The position numbers and the translations under genes are program-made. Below, in pieces: positions 44,120 to 52,480 of a stretch of 64,000 nucleotides of DNA (position 1 is its first letter; every line of letters starts with the position of its first letter). Source of the DNA: Sinobacterium norvegicum (GTDB taxonomy: Bacteria > Pseudomonadota > Gammaproteobacteria > Pseudomonadales > Sinobacteriaceae). The stretch spans positions 372,001 through 436,000 of the forward strand of contig NZ_CAKLPX010000002.1 of assembly GCF_923077115.1 (NCBI RefSeq), written 5' to 3'. The notes beneath the pieces are model-generated. The model ran no database searches, had not been told where the DNA came from, and saw nothing but the letters and a program-made list of their open reading frames with translations.

Positions 44120-44653
44120 ATGAATCAGCACGGACAGTTTGGCAAGGTAAAACAGTGGGGCTTCTTGGTCAAAGACCTCGATAAGGCAATGGCTTTCTGG
44201 ACCGAGACACTGGGCGTTGGGCCATGGTGGGGCTACCGTAATGTGTCGTTGGAATCGACGTTTAAGGGCGAGACCAACACGGTAAAAATGCATGTTGGGC
44301 TGGCGTTTCAAAACGGTGTACAGATCGAGTTAATTCAGCAAACCAACGATGTACGCTCTCCCTATAGTGAGTTTAAACAGACCGACAAAGAGCAGGTCAT
44401 GCATCAAATTGCCTACTTTGCCCCCGACATTGATGATGCGGTTGCCCGTGCAAAGGCGACGGGCATGAGCGAGCTGGGTGTCTGCACCAATATGTTAGGC
44501 CAACGTTATTACTATATGAGTAACGATGACCTCGGTGACTTGGTGGTCGAATTGATGGAGGTCGATGACGGTTTTGTTGCCGACTATGAGCGCTGCGCCA
44601 AAGAGGCGGAACAGTGGGATGGCAGTGAGCCGTATCGATTAATCAGCTTATAA
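44120..44653 (+). CDS. VOC (glyoxalase/dioxygenase superfamily) protein
   Basis: 177 residues. The first beta-alpha-beta module (QWGFLVKDLDKAMAFWTETLG) and the second (MHQIAYFAPDIDDAVARAKATG) match the vicinal-oxygen-chelate fold. Metal-ligand candidates are His in the MHVGLAF/MHQIAYF strands and Glu in IELIQQ and VELMEV. Proteins of this branch accompany CoA-ester or steroid catabolism genes. The flavoprotein follows after 25 bp. Confidence 0.87.
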   Translation: MNQHGQFGKVKQWGFLVKDLDKAMAFWTETLGVGPWWGYRNVSLESTFKGETNTVKMHVGLAFQNGVQIELIQQTNDVRSPYSEFKQTDKEQVMHQIAYFAPDIDDAVARAKATGMSELGVCTNMLGQRYYYMSNDDLGDLVVELMEVDDGFVADYERCAKEAEQWDGSEPYRLISL

Positions 44654-44678
44654 GTTGGTCTAAAGACAGGGTTAAATA

Positions 44679-46139
44679 ATGGACGCTAATAATACAGCCG
44701 CGGATTTCGCCGTCATCGATGTGACACGGGTGGATCACTGGCACGAAGAGGCCGATGTGATTGTCGTCGGCTTTGGTGCCGCCGGCTCCTGCGCCGCCAT
44801 TGAGGCAGCTGAGGCTGGCGCTGATGTGTTGGTGTTAGAGCGAGCCAGCGGCATCAGCGGCACCACCTGCGCCGCCACCGGCCATTTTTATCTAGGCGGT
44901 GGTACGCCGCCGCAACGGGCCAATGGCATCGATGACAGCAGCGAGGCCATGTTCGATTATTTGATGGCCAATACGCCGCAGCCCGATGAACAGAAAATTC
45001 GCCTCTACTGTGAACAGAGCGTTGAGCATTTTCACTGGCTGACAGACCAGGGCGTACCCTTTAATAATGGTTTTTATCGAAAAAAACATTTCGAGCAGCC
45101 CACCGATGAATGCTTGATCTGGTCGGGTAACGAGAAGGTCTGGCCAATCAGTCAGCAGGCCAAGCCCGCTCCCCGGGGCCACAAGGTAGAGAAAACCGGC
45201 AGCGAGGGTGGCGGCCTGGTAATGAAGCATTTAACCGCCAAAGCTCAATCGTCAGGGGTTAGGTTTCAACACGACGCGGCGGTAAAGAATTTGTTGCTCG
45301 ATGGCGACCGTGTGGTCGGCGTCAGCTATAGCCACTTCAAAGAACAGCGCTTTGTCAGAGCTCACAAGGCGGTGATTCTTGCCGCCGGTGGCTTTGCCAT
45401 GAATCAGCAGATGATGGATCAATACTGCCCGCGCCTCGCAGACCCACGAGTATATAAGCAGGGCAATCCCTTCGATGATGGCAGTGGTATTGAGCTCGGT
45501 ATGTCGGTTGGCGGCGCCACCGAGCACATGGACGGCGCCTTAATAACCTCGCCGTTTTATCCACCGCAAGAGCTGTTGTTTGGCATTATGGTCAATAATC
45601 AGGGGCAGCGCTTTATTAACGAGGATTCTTACCACGCGCGTACCGCGGCGGCTTGTTTGGCACAGCCCGATGACACGGTGTATTTGATTGCCGATAACGA
45701 CACCTTCGGCCGCCCAGAATTGGGTATGCAGGAGTTGATCGATGCCTGGGAAACAGTGGCGGAAATGGAGCAAGACCTGCAGTTACCCACAGGTGCGCTG
45801 CAAAAAACTATGGCTGATTACAACCGCGCCGCCGAGAACGGCAGCGACCCCGAGCAGCATAAATACAAGGACTGGGTAAAACCGTTGAATAATCCGCCTT
45901 ACGCGGCCATCGAGTGCAGTTTCGGCAAGTCGTTCTATGTTGGTTTTACCCTTGGCGGGCTTAAGGTCAATGTCGATGGGCAGGTGATTAACCAGCAGCA
46001 GCAAGTGGTCGATGGCCTCTATGCAGCCGGTGCCTGCGCCTCGAACATCGCGCAGGACGGCGCCGGTTATTCCAGCGGCACCTGCATCGGCGAATCGACC
46101 TTTTTTGGCCGCCGCGCGGGGCGTCACGCGGGGCAATAA
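44679..46139 (+). CDS. FAD-dependent oxidoreductase (fumarate reductase/3-ketosteroid dehydrogenase-like)
   Basis: 486 residues. The Rossmann FAD-binding motif is VIVVGFGAAGSCAA with the closing Glu in VLVLERA. KAVILAAGGFAMN and the C-terminal YAAGACASN with SSGTCIGESTFFGRRAG complete the flavoprotein fold of the FAD_binding_2 family. Members include Delta1-ketosteroid dehydrogenases and fumarate reductases; the substrate is unknown. It appears cytosolic. Its last 94 bases are partly duplicated in tandem just after the stop. Confidence 0.88.
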   Translation: MDANNTAADFAVIDVTRVDHWHEEADVIVVGFGAAGSCAAIEAAEAGADVLVLERASGISGTTCAATGHFYLGGGTPPQRANGIDDSSEAMFDYLMANTPQPDEQKIRLYCEQSVEHFHWLTDQGVPFNNGFYRKKHFEQPTDECLIWSGNEKVWPISQQAKPAPRGHKVEKTGSEGGGLVMKHLTAKAQSSGVRFQHDAAVKNLLLDGDRVVGVSYSHFKEQRFVRAHKAVILAAGGFAMNQQMMDQYCPRLADPRVYKQGNPFDDGSGIELGMSVGGATEHMDGALITSPFYPPQELLFGIMVNNQGQRFINEDSYHARTAAACLAQPDDTVYLIADNDTFGRPELGMQELIDAWETVAEMEQDLQLPTGALQKTMADYNRAAENGSDPEQHKYKDWVKPLNNPPYAAIECSFGKSFYVGFTLGGLKVNVDGQVINQQQQVVDGLYAAGACASNIAQDGAGYSSGTCIGESTFFGRRAGRHAGQ

Positions 46140-46242
46140 AGCGCCTCGAATATCGGCTGTTGCAAGGTAACGGCGCCGGTTATTCCAGTGGCACCTGCAT
46201 TGGCGAATCGACCTTTTTTGGCCGCCGCGCGGGGCGTCACGC
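46036..46242 (+). repeat. Tandem partial duplication of the flavoprotein 3' end
   Basis: 46036-46129 recurs at 46141-46242 as GCGCCTCGAA... followed by a 73-bp block (46057-46129 versus 46170-46242) with two base changes. A short middle stretch differs by a small insertion. The second copy lies beyond the stop codon, so it is a non-coding remnant. It also creates a false open frame on the minus strand. Confidence 0.9.
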
Positions 46243-46266
46243 TGCCCGGTAACAGCCCGAGCAGGC

Positions 46267-47580
46267 CTATTGTTGTTTGTCGTGACGCTGGCTTAGCAGG
46301 ATCGGTGTATAGCGCCAGAGGAACAGCGCAAAGGCGGTTATCCACAGGCCGGCGCTGATATCCCAGGCCCACAGCGGTTGGCCCAATAATGGCAGAAGTA
46401 CTCGAGCGATGGCGGCCAGCAGGATTAAGCCAAAGGCGATATTGATGCTGACGTGCGGCTTTAGCGGCCGCCCGGTATGGCCGAGGGAGACTCGGGCCAT
46501 CATCGCCAAAATCATTGCGCCAATCGTGCCGACAGTGATCAGGTGCAGCGCATCGGCAAAGCGGATGGCATCGGTGGCATAGCTCAAGCCCAATAGAATC
46601 AACCCAAGACCCAGTGCCAGATACGATAGATGCAGCGACCACAGCAGCGGCGTATTGCGTGTCGCCCAGCTGTCCCAGTAGCCCAGGCGTATGAGGTGCA
46701 GTGTACCTGCGGCAATCATTAAGATCGCGGGAGACAGCGGCAGCGATAGTATGCCGCCGAAGAAGAATACCGCCGTGCCCAAAATAGCCGTGGGTAGTAT
46801 CCAGCGATCGAGGTTCGGTGTCTCGGTGACCTTGGCCTGATCAGCGCCGCGGCCGGTAAAGAACGGGATAACACGGCCGCCGACGATGCCGACAATAATG
46901 CCGAACAGTAAGATTGCCGTACGGGATAGATGCAGCGCCAGCGCGCTGTTGCCTGAGATATCGCTATAGAGTACGGCGATATTGAGCAGCATCATGGTGG
47001 TGAGCAGCGGCACGAACAGATAGTTTCTTCGATTGCGACTGCTGACTACCATCCAGCCGAGGTAGCCAATCACCGCCAGCCACCAAACGCTTTGCACTAC
47101 GATGGCGGCGATGAGAGCATGGTTGTTATCGCTGATTAATAATGCTCTGACAACCAACCACACTACCGATAAGACGATTAATAATGTGCCGTTCATACCG
47201 CGCTTACCGGTCCAGGTCTGGGCCGCGGTGAGCAAAAAACCGGCGGCGACGGTGGCGCCGAAGGCGAATAGCATTTCATGAATATGCCAGATCACCGGTG
47301 TTAAGCCCCCGAGGGCGTCGCCGGCGAGTCGACCGTTTAGCCACAGTGACCAGGCGATAATACTGGCAACAGAGGACAGGGCGGCGAGTAAAAACCACGG
47401 GCGGAAGGGCAGGTCCCACAGCGGCTGCTGGCTGATGGCTAGGCGGGTAGAGGGGCGGCTGGCTTTGTCGCGCAGTGTGCCGTCGCTGGCCAAGCGTTGG
47501 TTCAGACGCTGCTTGGCACCCTGTTTATCGTTTTTCTTTGGTTCTTGAATGGTCAAAAATGGGCTACCTTGTTGGCTCAT
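46267..47580 (-). CDS. nnrS: NnrS-family membrane protein
   Basis: 437 residues with about 12 membrane helices. VIWHIHEMLFAFGATVAAGFLL near the first helices and GGRVIPFFTGRG in the middle are the NnrS signature; the conserved His residues are thought to hold haem and copper. The family protects against nitric oxide or nitrosative stress in membranes. The start at 47580 has a GGGGAAG ribosome site. A palindrome resembling a CRP/FNR-family site lies about 155 bp upstream. Confidence 0.93.
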   Translation of the reverse strand: MSQQGSPFLTIQEPKKNDKQGAKQRLNQRLASDGTLRDKASRPSTRLAISQQPLWDLPFRPWFLLAALSSVASIIAWSLWLNGRLAGDALGGLTPVIWHIHEMLFAFGATVAAGFLLTAAQTWTGKRGMNGTLLIVLSVVWLVVRALLISDNNHALIAAIVVQSVWWLAVIGYLGWMVVSSRNRRNYLFVPLLTTMMLLNIAVLYSDISGNSALALHLSRTAILLFGIIVGIVGGRVIPFFTGRGADQAKVTETPNLDRWILPTAILGTAVFFFGGILSLPLSPAILMIAAGTLHLIRLGYWDSWATRNTPLLWSLHLSYLALGLGLILLGLSYATDAIRFADALHLITVGTIGAMILAMMARVSLGHTGRPLKPHVSINIAFGLILLAAIARVLLPLLGQPLWAWDISAGLWITAFALFLWRYTPILLSQRHDKQQ

Positions 47581-47888
47581 GGTTTGCTTCCCCCGGGCCT
47601 GCGCAGCAGCGCAGCATATAACCCCGTGTTGTGGCGGTGGCGAAAAGCAGGGTGGTCTTCTGGCAAGACCTCTACATTTCACGGCGAATGACTAGGGTTT
47701 AGCGACTATCGTGCCAAACTATTTATATTGAATTAATTCAATAGTTTAAGTTAGTTTATTTCAAATAAGGGTCTAAATGACTGCCAGTATTCAGGGGTGG
47801 ATATGACCGCAAGAGGTCTTTAGGACACACCCCTGCGGCGAGGGGCGGGCAAGGTATAGGCCAGCGATTTTCTGGCGCAACGGCCGGT
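47581..47888. promoter_or_regulatory. nnrS upstream region with palindrome
   Basis: A 308-bp gap. TATTGAATTAATTCAATA at 47726-47743 is a perfect palindrome containing TTGA-N6-TCAA, the half-sites of FNR/Dnr-type regulators, though the inner T/A pair of the FNR consensus is not kept. A weak hairpin (CCCCT/AGGGG type, about 47822-47850) may end the SRPBCC transcript. No gene was seen. Confidence 0.5.
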
Positions 47889-48425
47889 TTAAGCCGTGGT
47901 TGCAGCGCTTTGCTGCGGTTTGCTAACCACCAACTCATCCTTGTTAACCAGTTCGGCAAAGTTGTTCAGCCATTTTTGCAGCATACGACGCATGATCGGG
48001 GCAATCAGTGGTGTGACAAACCGACTAAAGCCTTTGGGCTGCATTGCCATCTGCCACACAACCTTGCAGCGGCCGTTGCCGAGATCGGTGACGAGATAGT
48101 CTTCGGCGAATGACTCGTTCATGGGTTTGCTCATTTCGGTGAAACAAAAGGCCATATGTTTGCCGCGCTCCCAGGCAATAAAGGTTTCCCAGCCTGTCAT
48201 CCCGCCCTGCATATGCACTGTCCGAGTGGTGCCGAGGCCAAACGGTTGTGGCGATGTCCACTCGACCTTGTTGATAGGGTCGGCCCAGACAGTCCACGAG
48301 TGGGCATCTTCGAAGTATTCAAAAATACGCTCTGGTGTGGCGTTGACCTCAACTTCTGCCTTAAATACATAGGGGCAGGTGTTGAAGAAATCAGTGGTTA
48401 CCGCAGTGCAGGGGTGCTTGTCCAT
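47889..48425 (-). CDS. SRPBCC-family lipid-binding-fold protein
   Basis: 178 residues. The START/Bet v 1-like fold is suggested by VEVNATPERIFEYFEDAHSW, the beta strands through GTTRTVHMQGG and WETFIAWERGKHMAF, and a long amphipathic C-terminal helix (PIMRRMLQKWLNNFAELV). Such proteins bind lipids, polyketides or aromatic ligands. There is no signal peptide. No linked pathway gene is certain; it is upstream of nnrS in the same direction. Confidence 0.85.
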   Translation of the reverse strand: MDKHPCTAVTTDFFNTCPYVFKAEVEVNATPERIFEYFEDAHSWTVWADPINKVEWTSPQPFGLGTTRTVHMQGGMTGWETFIAWERGKHMAFCFTEMSKPMNESFAEDYLVTDLGNGRCKVVWQMAMQPKGFSRFVTPLIAPIMRRMLQKWLNNFAELVNKDELVVSKPQQSAATTA

Positions 48426-48607
48426 TGTAGGCCTCGAGTGGATGAATTATTATTTTTTTATGGAAACGATAAAGACTGTAACCCGATGGCTAATAATATC
48501 AATGACAAAAAAGCTCGGGCTGCTGACTGTTTTTGTCACCTTTGGCTCATGAGCTGCCATCGTCATCGGTTGATTAGCCTGCGCAAGCGAGGGGGGAGAG
48601 GTAGGTT

Positions 48608-48856
48608 TTACTGTGCTTGGACAACCCGGTAGCGCAAATTTTTATGGATGTCGACTGTGGCAACGGTGGTGTCTGGGCTGGCGTGGATTGTTTTATCGAT
48701 GGCGGCAATATAGGTTTTTTCAGGTATGGTAACGGTCAGAGTAATTGTGGCAGTGACGGCATGTGCCGTGGCCGGTTCGCCGGGGAGGGCGAATGGGGAT
48801 GACAGTGACAGCAGGGCGACAATAAAGGAGGTGATTGCCCGGGTAGAGATCTGCAT
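48608..48856 (-). CDS. Small putative exported protein
   Basis: 82 residues. A signal-peptide-like N-terminus (ITSFIVALLSLSSPFALPG, likely cut after TAHA) is followed by about 50 Thr-rich residues with beta-strand character. An AAGG site precedes the ATG at moderate spacing. No family is recognised. The evidence is weaker than for other genes, but the N-terminal pattern is unlikely to arise by chance from an antisense frame. Confidence 0.5.
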   Translation of the reverse strand: MQISTRAITSFIVALLSLSSPFALPGEPATAHAVTATITLTVTIPEKTYIAAIDKTIHASPDTTVATVDIHKNLRYRVVQAQ

Positions 48857-49089
48857 AGCGCCAGCCTTGTTATCGCTTCGATAAGACTAGAGGTTAGACG
48901 CATGGCAGAAAAAGAAGTACTGATTGTCGATTCAGACAGCACGATGCACTGCTGCCTGATTTTTTATTTTTTTAGTTTTGTATAAAAATGAGAGCGTTAG
49001 CCGGCGTTATAATTTTTTATATAACAAGATGAAATAAGCTGTTTTTTGCAACAGCAAAATCAACTTTAGCCAACGCACTATTTCGATGT

Positions 49090-50718
49090 TTATTCCGCCT
49101 CTGCCGGGATTTGATAATTTTTGATCAGTGACTGAACTTTGCTGCTGCCACCTAGGCCCAACATCGACATTGTCGTCATCAAACCGCCCATTAAGGCACC
49201 GCCAACACCGGCAGTCATGACATCAGAACCGGTCATGTAAAAGCCCTTGAGCTTGGTCTGTGGGTGTAGACAACTCTGACCGAAACGGTCGACGAAGTGG
49301 TCGAGGCCGTATATCTCGCCGCGTTCGTTAAGCTGATAAAATTGGGTCGATAACGGTGTTGATAGCTCGCAGTAATCGAGGGCATCGCGTAGCTGCGGCA
49401 GACGGTTAAATAGCACCTCGAGTAATTTCTCGGTCAGCTGTTCTTTATAGGCCTCGTAGTCTTCGCCACGCTGTTGCCAGGTGCTGCCATTCCACTGCTC
49501 GAACCAATCCATATTGGTAATAGTGACGATTTCTACCGTCGATTTACCGGGGAAACGCTCGTCCCATGAGGGGTCTTTCGTCGATGGAAACGACACGTAG
49601 ACCAGCGGGAATTCCGCCTCGGGGTCTTTGAGGAAGCGCTTAATATTGCCGTCGTGATCGGCGTCTGGATAGATCCATAAATTGGTGCTATTCAGGCCTA
49701 GCTCTTCAGTCGTGCCCTTGAAACCAGCATAAATGCCCAGCGATGCGCTTGAGCGCTGTAGCTTCTTTTGTGTCTCTTTGACGCCGTATTGCTTTTGCTT
49801 GTCGGCTGGTAGCAGGCGATTGACGGTATTCATATAGCCGACATTACTGATGACTGTATCGGCGAATATTTCGTCGCCGTTGGCCATACGCACACCGACA
49901 CAGCGGTTGTTTTTGACCACTAATTCATCCACCTCAGCGTAGGTGAAAACTTCGCCGCCCTGCTGTTGAATCGTGGGAATAATAGTGCGGGCAATTTCAC
50001 TGGCACCGCCGACAGGGTAGGCGCCACCGGCGAGGTAGTGCTTGGCGATTAATGCATGCATGACAAAGGCGGCATCATTGGGTGTCTGGCCGTAGTCGCC
50101 CCACTGGCCGGTGAGAACGGCAATCAGTTGCTGGTTATCGGTGAGCTGTTCCAAAACCTCGCGGGTGGTTTGGAAAAACTCTTTTGGCAGCAATAGGCGT
50201 CGGCATTTATTGTAGAGATTGCCCAGTAGCCGAGGCATGGCCTGACCCATGAAAAATTTCGGCGTCAACCGACTCATCTTGCGAATCAGCTCGACATAAT
50301 CCTCGATAACCTGGCGTTCTTCGGGAAAATCACTGGCCAACTGCTCGATAAAGTTTTCCCGTCCTGAGACGAAGTCGTATTCCTGCTCGCCGAGAATAAT
50401 ACGGTCATAAGTGGGGTCCATCTCAGCCCACTTCAATCGACCTTGGCTAATGACATCGAAGATGCGACCCAGGGTTGATGGCTTGTGTACTTCGCCAACA
50501 TAGTGAACACCGACATCCCATTCGTAGCCGTTGCGCTCGTATGCGTGGGTGAAACCACCGGCAGTATAGTGCTGTTCTAGCACGCAAACTTTCTTGCCGA
50601 GTAGTGATAACAGTGCAGCGTTAGTTAAGCCACCCATGCCTGAGCCGACGACGATTGCGTCGTAGTGTTTGTCGGCACGATTGGTGCGGTAGCGCTTGCC
50701 GGTACGGACAGAGGCCAT
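49090..50718 (-). CDS. Phytoene desaturase/RetSat-like FAD oxidoreductase
   Basis: 542 residues. YDAIVVGSGMGGLTNAALLSLLGKKVCVLEQ is shown by the GSGMGG FAD loop and VCVLEQ end; AGGFTHAYERNGYEWDVGVHYVG follows. The C-terminus GFYMTGSDVMTAGVGGALMGG is the closing FAD segment of the carotenoid desaturase/isomerase and all-trans-retinol 13,14-reductase (RetSat) group. The substrate could be a carotenoid, retinoid or other polyene lipid. No phytoene synthase is in the window. It is divergent from a PadR regulator across two operator-like sites. Confidence 0.88.
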   Translation of the reverse strand: MASVRTGKRYRTNRADKHYDAIVVGSGMGGLTNAALLSLLGKKVCVLEQHYTAGGFTHAYERNGYEWDVGVHYVGEVHKPSTLGRIFDVISQGRLKWAEMDPTYDRIILGEQEYDFVSGRENFIEQLASDFPEERQVIEDYVELIRKMSRLTPKFFMGQAMPRLLGNLYNKCRRLLLPKEFFQTTREVLEQLTDNQQLIAVLTGQWGDYGQTPNDAAFVMHALIAKHYLAGGAYPVGGASEIARTIIPTIQQQGGEVFTYAEVDELVVKNNRCVGVRMANGDEIFADTVISNVGYMNTVNRLLPADKQKQYGVKETQKKLQRSSASLGIYAGFKGTTEELGLNSTNLWIYPDADHDGNIKRFLKDPEAEFPLVYVSFPSTKDPSWDERFPGKSTVEIVTITNMDWFEQWNGSTWQQRGEDYEAYKEQLTEKLLEVLFNRLPQLRDALDYCELSTPLSTQFYQLNERGEIYGLDHFVDRFGQSCLHPQTKLKGFYMTGSDVMTAGVGGALMGGLMTTMSMLGLGGSSKVQSLIKNYQIPAEAE

Positions 50719-50734
50719 TAGAATACCCTTTTAT

Positions 50735-50793
50735 TATGCAATAATTTGCATATAAGTTAAACAATCGGCGTAAGCTATGCAAGTTAATTCATA
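50735..50793. promoter_or_regulatory. Pair of PadR operator-like sites
   Basis: TATGCAA-N4-TTGCATA at 50735-50752 is perfect in its 7-bp arms. A second copy at 50776-50793 (TATGCAAGTTAATTCATA) keeps one arm exactly and five of seven bases in the other. The sites are 41 bp apart, about four helical turns, between the divergent RetSat-like and PadR genes. Confidence 0.72.
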
Positions 50794-50857
50794 TCTGACT
50801 GAAATGTCGGTATGATTTAGCCCAGTAATTTTAATCTATTGATAATGGAATTCTACG

Positions 50858-51391
50858 ATGTCGTTAAAGCACGCGGTATTAGCGCTGTTACAAAAGGAAG
50901 AGGGTAGCGGCTACGATTTGTCGAAGCGTTTCAAGGGTGGAATGAGCTATTTTTGGAGCGCCAGCCACCAACAGATCTATCAGCAGTTAAAAAAGATGCT
51001 GTCAGATGATTTGATTGCCGTCAGGGTGGAGTCGCAGGACGGCAAACCCGATAAAAAAATCTATCAAATTACCGAATTAGGCACGCAAGCCTTAATCGAT
51101 TGGATAGAAGAACCGAGCAAGATGAGCCGGGTTAACGATGCCTTCTTGGTGAAGCTGTATGCTGGTGAGGTGGTCGATAACAGCGTCTTGGCCGCTAAGA
51201 TCAAAGAGCATGTGGTTCATCACCAAAAACTGCTGACGGCCTTCGCGTTGTTAGAAGAAGAGTATGCCGGGATGAATAAGCAGCAGCGTAAGAGGGTGAT
51301 GCTGCCCTATATGACCCTGCGCAAAGGCGTCTTGGGTGAGCAGGCCTGGCTGCAGTGGGCGGAAGAGGCCTTGGCGTTGCTGGAGCAATAG
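50858..51391 (+). CDS. PadR-family transcriptional regulator
   Basis: 177 residues. The N-terminal winged helix (LKHAVLALLQKEEGSGYDLS, HQQIYQQLKKML, KIYQITELGTQAL) is the PadR domain, followed by a C-terminal helical dimerisation domain (AKIKEHVVHHQKLLTAF). It is typically a ligand-responsive repressor. It faces the RetSat-like gene and is probably its regulator. Confidence 0.92.
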   Translation: MSLKHAVLALLQKEEGSGYDLSKRFKGGMSYFWSASHQQIYQQLKKMLSDDLIAVRVESQDGKPDKKIYQITELGTQALIDWIEEPSKMSRVNDAFLVKLYAGEVVDNSVLAAKIKEHVVHHQKLLTAFALLEEEYAGMNKQQRKRVMLPYMTLRKGVLGEQAWLQWAEEALALLEQ

Positions 51392-51405
51392 CGGGTTTGA
51401 ACTGG

Positions 51406-51428
51406 CGGCCGTTTTAGCGGCCTTTTTG
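51406..51428. terminator. Terminator between padR-like and EamA genes
   Basis: GGCCG pairs with CGGCC around TTTTAG, followed by TTTTT. It lies at the convergent ends and overlaps the EamA gene's last codons. Confidence 0.7.
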
Positions 51429-52298
51429 CTGTACTTGCTGAATGACTAGGCCGGCTAAAATACAGCCCAGGCCAACGATTGTACTGGCCAGTATGGCCTC
51501 GCCAAGAACAAGGTAAATCAACACCAGTGACAGTATTGGCGACAGGAATATCAGGTTGGATATCTTGGCCGTGCTATTGGTCAGCTTCATCGCCTTGAGC
51601 CAAAAAATAAACGCCAGCCCCATCTCAAAGGCGCCGATGTAAATGGCCGAGGCAACCCCCTGCCAGGGCATCGTCCTGATTTCGTTATTGAGCAGACAGT
51701 AGGTGATGATGACTGGCAGGGCGGCGATAAAATTGAGTAACAGGCCGAGCAGTGCCGGCCGGCTGTCCTTGGTATTGAGGATCCAGTACAGCGCCCAGAT
51801 CACCGTGCTGACCAAGGCCAGTACCACGCCGTCAAGATTATCGAACTCGAGCAACCAGGGCTGGCCCTTGGTGGCGATATAAAGCACACCAAAATAACAC
51901 AGTAGCGCGGCAGCAATATCTTGTTTATACAGCCGATGACCCAGTATTGGCACGGCTAACAGTGTCATCGTCAGCGCCCAGGTATAGTTGATCGCTTGAG
52001 CCTGCTGCGCGCTGAGTAAGTCGTAGGCCTGAAACAGAATTAAGTAGTACAGCGTTGGGTTAAGCACGCCGAAGCCGAGAGAGATCAACCCCTGTTTCTT
52101 GCTGACCTGTTTAATCTCGGCCAATTTCCCCTGCCACCACAGTACCACCAATAACACTGCGCTTGAGGCGATGCTGGCAATCAGTAGCATTTGGCCTGGG
52201 CTGAGGTAGCTCAGGCTGATTTTAAAGGCTGTGGCGACGGTAGACCAACAGAGTACCGCGGCCAAACCGTAGCTGTATGCTCGACTTTGATTTGTCAT
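51414..52298 (-). CDS. EamA/DMT-family transporter
   Basis: 294 residues with ten membrane helices in two EamA repeats (starts YGLAAVLCWSTVATAFKISL and LDGVVLALVSTVIWALYWIL). These are inner-membrane exporters of metabolites such as amino acids or nucleosides. The substrate is unknown. The C-terminal basic end VQQKGR is usual. Confidence 0.9.
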   Translation of the reverse strand: MTNQSRAYSYGLAAVLCWSTVATAFKISLSYLSPGQMLLIASIASSAVLLVVLWWQGKLAEIKQVSKKQGLISLGFGVLNPTLYYLILFQAYDLLSAQQAQAINYTWALTMTLLAVPILGHRLYKQDIAAALLCYFGVLYIATKGQPWLLEFDNLDGVVLALVSTVIWALYWILNTKDSRPALLGLLLNFIAALPVIITYCLLNNEIRTMPWQGVASAIYIGAFEMGLAFIFWLKAMKLTNSTAKISNLIFLSPILSLVLIYLVLGEAILASTIVGLGCILAGLVIQQVQQKGR

Positions 52299-52414
52299 AA
52301 AAAACTAACGAAAATAATTGTTTGTCAGAGTGGCCGATTGTCATCCTCTGGCGGGCTGCTGTAAAGCTTAGCGGCCATCATAGGCGGCGGCAAAGATGAA
52401 CATTTCGTTAGTCG

Positions 52415-52435
52415 CTTGACGGTGATACTGTCAAG
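52415..52435. promoter_or_regulatory. Inverted repeat in the lipoprotein-TetR promoter
   Basis: CTTGAC and GTCAAG flank a 9-nt spacer, overlapping a possible -35 (TTGACG). It lies 46 bp before the lipoprotein start and is a candidate operator for the TetR encoded in the same operon. Confidence 0.5.
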
Positions 52436-52480
52436 ACTGTTATTATAGCGCCACTATAAATACTATGATGGACACACACG

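Noticed and set aside
46124-46642. Minus-strand frame across the duplicated flavoprotein end
   Set aside because: It is low-complexity, is created by the tandem duplication and overlaps nnrS in the wrong frame.
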